Origin: Diplonema japonicum | Lineage: Eukaryota; Euglenozoa; Diplonemea; Diplonemida; Diplonemidae | Assembly (NCBI GenBank): GCA_964019335.1 | Contig: OZ025664.1 | Location: forward strand, 661,279 to 725,278 | Reading direction: 5' to 3' | Length of the DNA stretch: 64,000 nt | In this document: positions 51,642 to 61,651 of the stretch, piece after piece | Position numbering within the stretch: position 1 is the stretch's first letter | How the letters are laid out: the number at the start of each line of letters is the position of its first letter | The notes under the pieces: model-generated | What the model saw: only the letters and a program-made list of their open reading frames with translations | What the model was told of the DNA's origin: nothing | Database searches by the model: none | Position numbers and translations under genes: made by a program

Positions 51642-54600
51642 ATGGACAGCAGTGAGCCCAGCCCAACGGACTATGCGGCTGAGGTTCAATCCGCCCATGA
51701 GCTTGTTAGCCACCGTGATGAGCTGCTGTCGAATTCTACTTTCAAGCCAGACAAGCTATCCACTGGTGCTCTGCTTCTCTCAAAATTACGCAACTTGCTC
51801 GTCGCTTTGAAAGTCTTGAAGCCCGACGTGCCGCAAGAGCGCACGGTCGATATCGGTGTCAGAACGGAAGCAGGATGGTATGCCATCGAACACACTAGCA
51901 CCCCACACGCAGCTTCCCTGCGAACGTTGTTCGCAATCAGAAATTCTCTGTGTTCAGCTTCCTTCCGCTCTCGCTCTATGAGCAGTTCCGTTACTTCTTC
52001 AACATGTATTTCCTGCTGGTGGCTTTATCGCAGTTTTACCCCCCTCTTCAGGTATATTGCTAACATTTGTACACACACGCACGCACACACACACACACAC
52101 AGGTCGGCTTCTTGTTCACCTACATCGCGCCACTCGTTTTCGTCGTTGCCATCGCGTTGCTCAAAGAAGCTTACGATGACTTCCAGAGATTCATGCGGGA
52201 TAATGAAGCGAACGGAGAGAAGTACGAAGCGTACCTTGGCAAGGGGAAGTGGGGACGCATTGCGAGCAAGGACATCACTGTGGGGATGGTGCTGCGACTC
52301 AAGCCTAACACGAGAGTGCCTTCGGATTGCATTCTGCTGAAGACATCAGAAAAAGATGGGTCTTTTGTTCGAACGGACCAGCTGGACGGCGAGACCGACT
52401 GGAAGCTCCGTATCCCAGTCACCGCCACGCAGTCCATGAAGGACGAGGTTATCGTGAACGGCAGTATCAAGCTTTGGGCACAGGAACCACACGAATACAT
52501 CTACGAGTTCGTAGGCAAGGTGCTGCACGAGGGCGAGTCTCACGAGGATGCAGACCCCCTCTCTCTGGAAAACACACTGTGGGCAAACTGCGTGCTGGCG
52601 ACGGGGACCGCATTGGTGTGTGTGATCTACACCGGGAAAGAAACTAGATCAGCCATGAACGCCAACCAACCCAGTACCAAGGCAGGCCTCATCGATCTAG
52701 AACTGAACTTTCTTTCTAAACTGCTCTTCGTGATCACTCTCTTTCTGGCCCTCGTGATGGTTGCCTTCCAGCGTTTTGCTGGGGAGTGGTATATTTCATT
52801 TTTTCGCTATGTCCTGCTGTTCTCTTCCATTATCCCTATCTCTCTCCGTGTGAATCTCGACATGGGGAAGGCCGTGTACTCCTTCTTCATTATGCGAGAT
52901 GACCAAATGCAGGGTGTCATGGTGAGAAACAGTAACCTGCCCGAAGAGCTGGGGAGGATTGGGTACTTGTTTTCTGACAAAACAGGGACGCTCACGAAAA
53001 ACGAGATGGTGTTCAGGAAGCTCTTCACAGGGTCTGACGTTCCTAAAGGATGGCTACACACGGACAAGGAAGATATGGAGACGACAATCGACGCCAGTTT
53101 CAGTCAGAGTACTGTCAGTCCGAACTCGTCAAGCGGCAGCCTTCCAAGGGAGGAGACAGACTACGACTTCACTAGGGCTGCTTCTTCTAAGCAGATGGAC
53201 GACCTGATCAGTGCAGTCACTGCTCTCGCGGTGGCACACAATGTAACGCCTGTTATTGATCCGGACAGTGGGACTCGCGAGTACCAAGCTTCGTCACCTG
53301 ATGAGGTGGCTCTGGTGAAGTTCTGCGAGTCCATTGGTGTCATCCTTGAGTACCGCGACCGTAGGTGCATGTCTTTAAGGAGCAGGCACAAGCACGCCAC
53401 ATTGACAGATTTAGTGAAACTGGAAAAGGACAATTTCGGCTACAAGTTGGTAGGCTCGGAGGATCCTAACGAGGAGCACATTGGGTGGTACGTCGTGCAG
53501 GCAGACAACAAGCCGTACAACGAGGAAATCGACATCAACAGCATGATCAAGCTGAAGATGGGGGGCCTCAACGTTAAGGTAGAGAAGCGCATCAACTACG
53601 ACATCTTGATCGAGTTCCCTTTTACATCCGAGTCCAGGCGCATGGGGATCATCGTAAGGAACATGGAGACCAAGGCCATCCACCTCTTCATGAAAGGCGC
53701 TGATACAAAGATGGCTGAAATTGTGAAGCCTTCTCTCTGGCTTGAGGAAGAATGTACTAACCTTGCACGCGAGGGTCTGCGAACGCTTGTCTTCGGTGCT
53801 AAGAAGATTTCAGATGAAGAGTTCGAGTCTTTTAGCGCACTGCACAAGCAAGCGCTGAAGTCCAGGGACCCTAAGAAAGAGGTGGAGCAGATCCGCTTGC
53901 AGATCGAGGAAGACTTGGAGCTCATCGGGATGACGGGCGTAGAGGACAAGTTACAGGACGATGTTGCGAAGACCTTGGAGCACCTCAGGAAGGCGGGGAT
54001 TAGGGTGTGGATGTTAACAGGCGACAAGGTGGAGACGGCTACATGCATCGCTAGGAGTACGAGGCTTGTTGCAAAGGACGGTGGGATCTTCCCTTTCGAT
54101 TGCGTAGGCGACAGGTACGAGTCACTGTGGGAACGCGAGGACGGGAGGGATGGGTGGCGCCCTGGGAAGATCGTCACAACCGAAGAACTGGCGCTCGACT
54201 TCTTGAGCTCATTCGAAAGATATGTGTCGAGCGGGAGCAGGATGGGCGGCGTCACAATGGTCATTGACGGCAAGTCCCTCGAGAAGCTCATCCTCTGTGA
54301 GGTGGAGTTCGTTGAGGCATCAGGCAAAGCGGCGTCGGTGGTAGTGGCGAGGTGCAGTCCAACGCAGAAGGCGGACATCGTGGAGATTATGAAGAAGAAC
54401 ATAAAGGGAAATCTGCGCACTGCGTCTATTGGTGATGGTGGCAACGACGTGAGCATGATTCTTGCAGCCCATGTAGGTTTGGGTATCGAGGGCAAAGAGG
54501 GAAAACACGCCAGCCTTGCAGCTGACTACTCGCTTACAAAATTCTGCCACTGCTTGAGGCTTATCACGTGGCACGGAAGGAATTCTTACAAACGGTCAGC

Positions 54601-55324
54601 GAGGCTCAGCCAGTTCGTTATCCACAGGGGTCTTATTATATCCTTCATCCAAGCGGTGTTCTCAGCCCTCTTCTACTTCATGTCTGTGCCTATCTACACA
54701 GGGTGGCTTCTTGTGGGATACAGCACTGTGTACACAATGGTGCCTGTGTTCGCAATGGTGCTTGATGAGGATGCCACCGAGGAAGCTGTTATGGAGTTCC
54801 CAGAGTTGTACAAAGAGCTGCACAAGTCGCGTGCTTTGAACCTACGGACGTTCTTGCAGTGGGTGTTCAAGGCAGTGTACCAAGGCGGGGTCATTATGTT
54901 GCTGGCGATGTACTTCTTCGAGTCGCAGTTCCTGCGCATTGTGACAATCACCTTCACTGCGCTCATCATGACAGAGCTCATCACCGTGTGGTTCGAGATG
55001 CACAAGATCACGTGGCTCTTCGTGGCCGCCGAGCTTTTCAGTTTCTTCGTGTACGCGATATCCTTCTTCTTCTTAGAAGAGCTCGACAGTGATTATGTGA
55101 GCTCGAGTTCCTTCTGGTGGAAGACCACCGTCATCACCGTTGCCGCCTGCTTCCCCGTCACTGCTGCGAAGGTTGTGGAGCGTGGCTGCTGCGAACCATC
55201 GTCCTCGAAGCTAAAAGAAGACACCGACCCCTGGATCTTCAAGACAATTATTGTAGTATCGGCGTGGCTGACGTCCAAGCGCACCGAACCAGATGTCCCC
55301 TCTGCTGCCGTCCCCTTGCTCTAA
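51642..55324 (+). CDS. P4-type lipid flippase, Neo1/ATP9-like
   Basis: Three exons (51642-51877, 51913-52051, 52103-55324) give about 1198 residues. The N-terminal join yields FPANVVRNQKFSVFSFLP and YEQFRYFFNMYFLLVALSQF, typical of P4-ATPases. Other landmarks: REAxDDF-like KEAYDDFQRF, LDGETDWKL (about 217), SDKTGTLTKNE with the phosphorylated Asp near 417, ASSPDEVALV, and GDKVETA. The hinge IGDGGNDVSMI (about 900) and about ten membrane helices complete the match. The loop and TDWKL motifs fit the Neo1/ATP9A-B branch, which works without a CDC50 subunit in known systems and keeps phosphatidylethanolamine asymmetry in endosome/Golgi membranes. Introns are 35 and 51 nt; the second is a CA microsatellite. 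Confidence 0.92.
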
Positions 55325-55531
55325 GGTGTAATACCATATTTCAATTCGAGCAAAGTGGCCCTTATGTACTGACCTCTGAATACAGTACCTGACCACTTGC
55401 TTTGTTTCCATCATTCCGATTCTGACGGCGTGCTATGTTAGTGTTTCGTTTCCTTTTCAATTCCTTTTTGTCGTTCCCCTTATTTGTGTACGCTATCTCT
55501 GAGGCAGCAAAGGTAGAAATAAAAAGAAATC

Positions 55532-56503
55532 ATGGTAGTGGAGAAGAAGAAGAAGCCAAGCACAACGGTGCTGATAAACATCGATGTAGTGCTGTACGAG
55601 AGAGGGAAGCCGGAGACGCAGCTGCAACTGAGTGCGGTTAAGGGGTTAACTGTGTTGGGGTGCTGGGAGAAGGCGGTGGAGTTGATTGAGACAGGGTTGG
55701 GGTGGGCGGTGCCAAATTTGGAATTTAGATTCTCGGACAAAAGTGGTATTTTCCACGAAAAGCAGATGGCAGCAGGCGACACAATTGTGACGCACTTGAG
55801 AGAGCAAAAGGGCATGCGGCTAGTACTGGCTCTCAACGATCACTACCTGATGTCGGAGGCGATGGTTGCGGATGAGGGCACACAACGGGAGACGATCGCC
55901 GCCTACCAGATGCACGAGTCGAGGCTACTCGCAAGAGCAACAGAAACGTCCTGCCTCAAAGCAAAATTCAATGAAGACGTGCGTGTCACCTTCAACAGGA
56001 GGTCCATAGAGGTTGTCGACCTAGAGCGGACTGAGCGAGCGCGTGTAGTGGCCGAAGAGCGTAGCATGATAGAAGGTTTGATGTCTTGCTTCCGCACTGA
56101 GCTGAGCAAGCACATCGTGCAGTACACGAACAACGCTAAGAGGATATCAGCGCTGCGAAGAAAGCTGGACGAGGATTTAAAAGAAGCAAAGAAGCATTGT
56201 AATGACTCCCATCTCCAGTACAAAGTGCGTGAGGTGCCTGCGCCCTACGCACCTTCCTTATGGGCCTCCACTCTACCGCAGGCAAGTGACTTGCTCATCA
56301 CTTCCTTCACAAAACGGGAGACCGGCAAACCCTACAAACGGGGCGCTCCTGACGGCCTCATGAAGTGCTCCGTTGAGACGCCCCATACCTCCCTGCGCGG
56401 CATTCCTCTCCCAGTCCCAAAAGGCTTCCTCTCCGGCATTGACAGGGGTGCCTTCCACCAGCTCGTTTCCAGACTCCACAATGATGCTTATGTTATTAAA
56501 TGA
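55532..56503 (+). CDS. Uncharacterised protein with ubiquitin-like N-terminus and coiled coil
   Basis: 323 residues in one exon. Residues 10-105 look like a beta-grasp domain (TTVLINIDVVLYERG, then GCWEKAVELIETGLGW, then GMRLVLALN). Residues 120-235 are helical/coiled coil (RISALRRKLDEDLKEAKKH), and the C-terminal 90 residues are Pro/Gly-rich with short conserved-looking motifs. The start lies about 32 bases after TCTCTGAG. No family assigned. Confidence 0.55.
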   Translation: MVVEKKKKPSTTVLINIDVVLYERGKPETQLQLSAVKGLTVLGCWEKAVELIETGLGWAVPNLEFRFSDKSGIFHEKQMAAGDTIVTHLREQKGMRLVLALNDHYLMSEAMVADEGTQRETIAAYQMHESRLLARATETSCLKAKFNEDVRVTFNRRSIEVVDLERTERARVVAEERSMIEGLMSCFRTELSKHIVQYTNNAKRISALRRKLDEDLKEAKKHCNDSHLQYKVREVPAPYAPSLWASTLPQASDLLITSFTKRETGKPYKRGAPDGLMKCSVETPHTSLRGIPLPVPKGFLSGIDRGAFHQLVSRLHNDAYVIK

Positions 56504-56660
56504 TGTTATTTCTCACCAAGGTTCTGCATTCCTGCAGCGCTGTCCTGATTTGAAAAGAAGGTGCTATGTGGTTGTGAAAGAATTCTTCCACGTGGCATCC
56601 CCGTGCTTTAAGGTTATATAATTTGCAGCTTTCTACTTTGTCATATTTCAACAGGTGTCG

Positions 56661-58241
56661 ATGGGAGGGCCGAATGAGCCCTTCAAGGCTTTTTTGGGCA
56701 TCAAAATCTTTGGCTACAGATGGGTTAACAAGGTCACCACGAAGGAGAGGCTTATGCGGCAGCTGCGGGTACTCGTAGTGAGCAAAACTCAGCTCGCAAT
56801 GGTAAGCACTGACGGCACAGTACGGAGGAGGATAAGGCTGGCAGAGTTACAGACTATCAACATCAAAAGAGAAGGCGCCTGCTTCATGCCTATTTCAAAG
56901 AGCAATGATGCCCCCATGAACGTGATCTGGTCGGAGAAAAAGACAAGCGACCCTCCTATGATGGAGGAATTCCTGCGGAATGTCATCACCCTGTCACGCA
57001 TCAATGGAGGTGTCCCCACTGTCGTCCACGTCAGGGAAGGTGACACCATGCTGCGCAACGTGCCAATTAACGCCCAGTCTTGCGTGGCTCCAGGCCCCGA
57101 ACCCTCTCCTGTCCCTATCCCTGGCACTGTTTCATCCTTTGCATCAGCTCCTCTCCCATCGGCGACCCATGGTCATCCTGCCGGTCCTAGTTCCCAGATG
57201 GCACCCTTCCGCTCCCCCGTCCATCCTGCCCATGCCCCTGAGACAGCCCCACCATCTGGTACTAATCCAGCTGCCCCTGCAGCTCCAGCACCTGTCGCTA
57301 CCACTGCCGCTGATTTTGCGCCAGTGCGTACCTCGAACACCCCAAGCACGGTAGCTCCACCAGTTCCTCCTCCTCCTCCTCCTCCTCCTCCTCCTCCTCC
57401 TGTGCATACGCAAGAAGCTAAGAAGGCTCAGGAAGTAACGGCACCCGACCCGCAGATGTTGGAAGTCTGCATCCCCCGAAACAACAGCGAGAGCCTCGGT
57501 GTCGAGTTCAACAACAACCTTGAGGTGGTGCGAGTCATCCCGGGATCGCCTGCGGAAAGGGCGGGGCTACAGGGACACTTGCACCGCCGGATACAGATGG
57601 TTGCAGGCAAGCGGGTGGACTCTATTGAAGATTTGAAAGGAATGCCGCTGGGGACAGTGACACTGGGATTGGGCCCTACCAGGGAGGAACAAACGGAAGA
57701 AGAGAAAAGTAATATCGCTGAGCAAAAGCGACTGGAATCAGAACATAAAAAGAAACAAGCACAGCTGCACCGAGAACAGGGTGTAGGGGAGAAACATAGC
57801 CCATCTAATAAAGAAGAAGACAAAAAGGGATCTATCAAGGCGGAGAGCCTTCCGGACGAGGGGCATGCGGTGGAGAGAAGGAGCCACCAGAGCGACAAGC
57901 AGGGGTGCGAGCAAGTAACGAAAAGGAGTACACGGTCATCCGGTGAAGGCTTTGATGATATGTTGCTGTCTGCAAGGCACCTCAGCTCGCGGGTCCTGCC
58001 AGTCACAAGCCCCCACTCGAGCCCCGGTCTGGTCGCTGACACTGCCATCACAGAGCTGCGGCAAGAGATTGCCCACCTCAAGAGGCGTTGCAACGCCCTT
58101 CAAACCCAGCTGCCTACCGACCAGGTGTACTCGCCTCTTCACAAAGGCCACGTGTTCATCCCTACTAGCTGGGGGCAGAGCGTGGGCTTGGGGCGCTCCT
58201 TGGCTTTTCATTACAGCGATGATGAGTGGTGTGAGTTGTGA
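56661..58241 (+). CDS. PH-like and PDZ protein with polyproline linker
   Basis: 526 residues, starting 6 bases after CAACAG. Residues 5-112 are beta-rich with a closing helix (FLGIKIFGYRWVNKVTTKE, then MMEEFLRNVITLSRI), a PH-like arrangement. A Pro/Ala/Ser-rich linker contains a run of twelve prolines (about residues 235-250, encoded by CCT/TCC repeats). The PDZ domain follows (about 270-345; SLGVEFNNNLEVVRVIPGS, then IQMVAGKRVDSIEDLK), then a charged helical region and a short C-terminal coiled coil. Like the two PDZ genes upstream it lacks enzyme motifs and is likely an adaptor. Confidence 0.68.
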   Translation: MGGPNEPFKAFLGIKIFGYRWVNKVTTKERLMRQLRVLVVSKTQLAMVSTDGTVRRRIRLAELQTINIKREGACFMPISKSNDAPMNVIWSEKKTSDPPMMEEFLRNVITLSRINGGVPTVVHVREGDTMLRNVPINAQSCVAPGPEPSPVPIPGTVSSFASAPLPSATHGHPAGPSSQMAPFRSPVHPAHAPETAPPSGTNPAAPAAPAPVATTAADFAPVRTSNTPSTVAPPVPPPPPPPPPPPPVHTQEAKKAQEVTAPDPQMLEVCIPRNNSESLGVEFNNNLEVVRVIPGSPAERAGLQGHLHRRIQMVAGKRVDSIEDLKGMPLGTVTLGLGPTREEQTEEEKSNIAEQKRLESEHKKKQAQLHREQGVGEKHSPSNKEEDKKGSIKAESLPDEGHAVERRSHQSDKQGCEQVTKRSTRSSGEGFDDMLLSARHLSSRVLPVTSPHSSPGLVADTAITELRQEIAHLKRRCNALQTQLPTDQVYSPLHKGHVFIPTSWGQSVGLGRSLAFHYSDDEWCEL

Positions 58242-58460
58242 TTTACAAAAAGAGGAAGCCATTAAGAGATTTTTTTTTGTTTGTATGTTAACTTTTACTT
58301 ACGCTGTTGTTTTGATACACCACAAGAGGCCGCCCTCAAGTGGGATTGTCTTTTTTTTTTACTTTGAGCTTGATGTTGCAAGAAAAAGAAAAGGAGGAAA
58401 AAGAAAAAAACGACAAAACAAAAGGTTTCCCCCACATCACATTAACAAGAAGCGAGAAGA

Positions 58461-59063
58461 ATGACTGTGACCCCTGCGATCAGATGCAAGGACAGCATCA
58501 ACGTCTACAGCAGCACGAAGGACTTGCCGGTTCTCGTGGAGAAGATCACGAGTTTGTTGGAGTGCCTGTGCAAGATGCACGACAGCGAAGGGTATGAAAG
58601 CGTGTTTGACTGTGCGAAAGTGCCTGTGATAGGGATCAAGGACTACATCATGCGGTTGTGCTTAAAGGGAGGGTGCACCACGTCTGCACTGATAACGATG
58701 GTGGTATACATTGACAGACTTTTCAGGGTGGGAAAGGTGCGTGTTACAAGGTACAACGTGCACAGGGTTGTGCTGGTTACCTTCGTGGCTGCCATTAAGA
58801 GCTACAGTGATGCATTCTACAGTAATAAGTACTACTGTGTGGTAGGAGGCGTGCAGCTTCGCGAACTCAACAAAATGGAGGCTGCCTTCCTCACCCTTGT
58901 CAACTGGAACCTCCTTGTGGACACAGAGTTTCCAATCTACCAGCTTCATTTCAAGACTCGCCTTGAACGTGTTCCCCCCAAGCCCCAACCGCGGGCCCTT
59001 CCTGCACCCCCTGTCGCGCAAGGCCACCTTAGATGCCCGCCCGTCCTGCCCCCCATCCATTGA
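58461..59063 (+). CDS. PHO80/P-U-type cyclin
   Basis: 200 residues. The cyclin box of the PHO80-like class is clear: VIGIKDYIMRL, then CTTSALITMVVYIDRL, then VHRVVLVTFVAAIKSYSD, then YCVVGGVQLRELNKMEAAFL and LLVDTEF. Such cyclins partner PHO85/CDK5-like kinases; in trypanosomatids they act in cell-cycle and nutrient control. The protein is short, with a Pro-rich end. The start is the first ATG after AACAAG. Confidence 0.88.
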   Translation: MTVTPAIRCKDSINVYSSTKDLPVLVEKITSLLECLCKMHDSEGYESVFDCAKVPVIGIKDYIMRLCLKGGCTTSALITMVVYIDRLFRVGKVRVTRYNVHRVVLVTFVAAIKSYSDAFYSNKYYCVVGGVQLRELNKMEAAFLTLVNWNLLVDTEFPIYQLHFKTRLERVPPKPQPRALPAPPVAQGHLRCPPVLPPIH

Positions 59064-59228
59064 TTGGTAAGGGGTCCGGCCTTTTTTCTCTTTCCTTTCT
59101 CTTTTTTTTTTACCGAACAACAGAAAATTGCGAACTTATAAGAAAGAATTTTTTTTTTTTTTTTTGGTGCAAGTAGAAGATGAGAACAAGGGCGTCTCAC
59201 TACGACTCCCTTAACTCATAAAAAAAAA

Positions 59229-59455
59229 TATATATATATATGGGTCGATTTCAAACCCCCCCCCCCAAAATGAGGCCAATTGACACTTTCGTTGCATCTT
59301 TGGGCATGCCGCCCCCTTTAAAAAAAATTCTCCATATTTCCCGGCCCATATTAGGAAAGAACCCGGGTCAGAAATCGCTCAAGGGTGCTATTTTGACCTA
59401 TGAAAAATTCAGTTTTAGGGTAAAAATCGGGTTTTAGCGGTTTTGGTAAAGTCAG
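59229..59455 (+). repeat. Left terminal inverted repeat of the transposon
   Basis: Pairs in inverted orientation with 61430-61651. The strongest block is 59265-59290 and there are weaker matches inward to about 59450. Confidence 0.8.
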
Positions 59456-59533
59456 AGATTCTGCTTCCAATAGCAAGAAATAGCGGAACTCACTGCTAGA
59501 AGGTGGCTGAAATGATGTTGAAGGTGGAAACCT

Positions 59534-60895
59534 TCATTTCTTAGTCTTCTGCAGTTTAGATGTGCTGCTGCTGCTGGGTGGGCGACCTCGTTTCTGTTTC
59601 ATATTAGGCCTTCTACCGCGTTTTGGGGGGGTTTTAAGAAGCTCATTCGCAGGTGTGCTTGGTGCTTCGGGCTTGTCATGCTCTTCTACGGGGGAAGTGT
59701 CGAGTTTCTTTTGTAACTTGATAACAATTCTTTCCCGTTTTTCAAGTCCGGGAAGGCTATCAGGAACGTCTTCATCCTCATCACAAGATTCATAGGCTGG
59801 GGGCCTTTTCTCTGCCCTGTCTGCATCAAGTTCTTTGATGACGTACTTTAGTTCCTTCCAGCTCGTGGATGCACATGTTGTAGCAAATACACCCTCCGGA
59901 GTACTCTTGAACCCATATGCGCCTGTAAAGTCCGGGAACTCAAGAATCTTCTTTTTGTACGGGCCAAATACATCAGTAACTACAAATGCAGAGGTGTACC
60001 GTATCGTATTGGTGATGTTCGCTATTTGTTCGACAGTTTTAATTGTTGTGGAACGAGACACCCGAAGCCAAACACGAGAAAGCACTCCGAAGTGGCTGTC
60101 CCTGCCGTTTTTGCCGTGTTTCTCCCCCAGAAACCACAGGGAAAACGTCTTATCAGCATAGACGTCACGAAGACCAAAAAGAACAAAATAGCAAAATTCC
60201 TTTGCACGAAAGTGACGCCCACTGTCAGTCCAGAGAATCCACTCCATTTTTTCGGGGATCGCAAACCCACTAGCCAGGACAGTTTTCAGGCACTCGATAA
60301 CGCATTTCACGTCAGTATTCAGACTTGAAAGCACACAATCAACATGCAGCGCCCCACGAACACCATGCCCGTCAATCCAGTACACCCCGATTCCCAAAAC
60401 ACTAAACGATTGCGAATGGTAAAAATCGTAGCTTGTTGATACAGGACCCATTGGTAGGGACCCCTTGGACTTGAAGTCGATGTCAAGAACTAATGCATCC
60501 GGTGGGGGAGAAGTCCTGTGCTCATTGTACAACCTTCTTTGGGCCATACACCTTTCAACATGTTGCTCCCAAGGCTTCAAGTTTGCAACAAGTTCACGTA
60601 CCTTTTTCTTTGGGTACTTCCATCGAATCGCATCAATGCAATTTAGGGTCTCTTGCATGTCCGAAACACTGAACTGCAGGTCCCATTTGACCCCACGTGA
60701 TGTCATCGTTTGCAATAGCGAAAGACGCATCCGTTGTGCTTTTGTACAGTACTCGCACATATCCGTGGGTTTGGCACAGTGCATAAATTCCTTCCCTCTC
60801 CTCCTTCGGAATGTTGAATAGGAAATCTTATTCATAAGGGCGGATGACCGGAAAACATCTTGATATGACACCTCGAGCGACCTTACGGTAGTCAT
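59534..60895 (-). CDS. DDE-type transposase (catalytic part)
   Basis: 453 residues. An early Cys cluster (HCAKPTDMCEYC, residues 39-50) may bind zinc. The catalytic core shows VLDIDFKSKG (Asp138/140), LWTDSGRHFRAKEF (Asp224) and GEKHGKNGRDSHFG (Glu258, Asp266), consistent with a DDE/DDD RNase-H fold. The C-terminus is acidic, then basic with GRRP and KRGRPP AT-hook motifs. The start ATG overlaps the stop of the upstream ORF (ATGA), so the protein may be made by re-initiation, by frameshifting from the upstream ORF, or from a once-continuous frame now broken. There are no internal stops, so it could be recently active. Confidence 0.8.
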   Translation of the reverse strand: MTTVRSLEVSYQDVFRSSALMNKISYSTFRRRRGKEFMHCAKPTDMCEYCTKAQRMRLSLLQTMTSRGVKWDLQFSVSDMQETLNCIDAIRWKYPKKKVRELVANLKPWEQHVERCMAQRRLYNEHRTSPPPDALVLDIDFKSKGSLPMGPVSTSYDFYHSQSFSVLGIGVYWIDGHGVRGALHVDCVLSSLNTDVKCVIECLKTVLASGFAIPEKMEWILWTDSGRHFRAKEFCYFVLFGLRDVYADKTFSLWFLGEKHGKNGRDSHFGVLSRVWLRVSRSTTIKTVEQIANITNTIRYTSAFVVTDVFGPYKKKILEFPDFTGAYGFKSTPEGVFATTCASTSWKELKYVIKELDADRAEKRPPAYESCDEDEDVPDSLPGLEKRERIVIKLQKKLDTSPVEEHDKPEAPSTPANELLKTPPKRGRRPNMKQKRGRPPSSSSTSKLQKTKK

Positions 60896-61356
60896 CCTGT
60901 GGCGTTTGCGTGTGAGACGCCGGAGGACCCGCGATGTTGGCTGGCTGACTGATCAGAATTGATCTCTGTGTCATCCTCCAAGGACGTCGCACTGGGCCGG
61001 CCTGGCTTGCACACTGTACCCATGCTACTGTAGAACAAGTCTTTTCCAACAGTAAGGCCAGCTGCCCTTATTTCGTCGTGTGTGATGTGGTCAAGCCGCA
61101 TGCCTCTGACCAATTGGCGCCGTGTGGCGTCTTGTTGTCTATTAAACCAACCAGAAAATGATGGCAGAAGTGCCGCTAAAAGTTCCCCTTTACACACTAC
61201 GTCACAAACTAGTGCAGCACAGTCGTTGCCACTGAGCTTCTCAAGAACCTCTTTGGCGAGTGTCCTGATCGCCGATGTGTTCCCATTTACCCTTTCTCGG
61301 TCCGAATACCTTTTTTTTACCCCTAGTTTCTCAACTTCAAGTTTAAAAGCGTCCAT
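60892..61356 (-). CDS. N-terminal transposon ORF
   Basis: 154 residues, mostly helical (RTLAKEVLEKLSGNDCAAL, then RGMRLDHITHDEIRAAG). Its stop codon overlaps the transposase ATG by ATGA. In comparable two-part elements the upstream piece carries the DNA-binding region. The reading frame stays open somewhat upstream of the ATG into the subterminal direct repeats, so the true start is uncertain. Confidence 0.6.
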   Translation of the reverse strand: MDAFKLEVEKLGVKKRYSDRERVNGNTSAIRTLAKEVLEKLSGNDCAALVCDVVCKGELLAALLPSFSGWFNRQQDATRRQLVRGMRLDHITHDEIRAAGLTVGKDLFYSSMGTVCKPGRPSATSLEDDTEINSDQSASQHRGSSGVSHANATG

Positions 61357-61360
61357 TTTT

Positions 61361-61460
61361 GGAACCCCCCTCTTTTTCTGAAGTTGTTTAAAGTGGGAAA
61401 ACCTTTTTTTGGAACCCCTCTCTTTTACTGAATTTATGCAAAGTGAAAAAACCCATTTTT
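61361..61460. repeat. Two 50-bp subterminal direct repeats
   Basis: Units 61361-61410 and 61411-61460 both begin GGAACCCC, contain CTGAA and AAAGTG, and end in a T-run. The spacing is exactly 50 bp. A third, weaker partial unit starts at 61461. Such arrays inside a terminal repeat are often transposase binding sites. Confidence 0.7.
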
Positions 61461-61651
61461 GCCCCTAGGACTGAATTTTTTGGCTACTAGTAACACTCAC
61501 TTTCCAATTTTATGGGGTGTTTTTTTTCCTAACCTGGGCCGGGAAAGTTGTAGAATTTTTTTTTTTTGGGAAAAAGTACTTAGAGAAATATTGAAAGTGT
61601 CAATTGGCCTCATTTTGGGGGGGGTTTTTTGAAACGATGCCATATATATAT
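61430..61651 (-). repeat. Right terminal inverted repeat of the transposon
   Basis: The inverted partner of 59229-59455; the best block is 61593-61620. Confidence 0.8.

Larger units (their letters stand above)
59229..61651 (-). mobile_element. DNA transposon with long terminal inverted repeats
   Basis: About 2.4 kb. The two ends are inverted copies. The core CCAAAATGAGGCCAATTGAC is identical, and similarity with indels extends inward about 220 bp (shared TTTCCCGGCCCA, TTAGGAAA and AAATTCAG blocks). Outside the core, both ends show an A-run, a TA repeat and GG, so the element either inserted in or duplicated an A/TA-rich site. Two overlapping ORFs on the minus strand encode a DDE-type transposase and an N-terminal partner. 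The superfamily is not assigned. It is the only coding DNA on the minus strand. Confidence 0.85.

Noticed and set aside
53596-54495. 299-residue minus-strand ORF
   Set aside because: Antisense to conserved P-type ATPase motifs.
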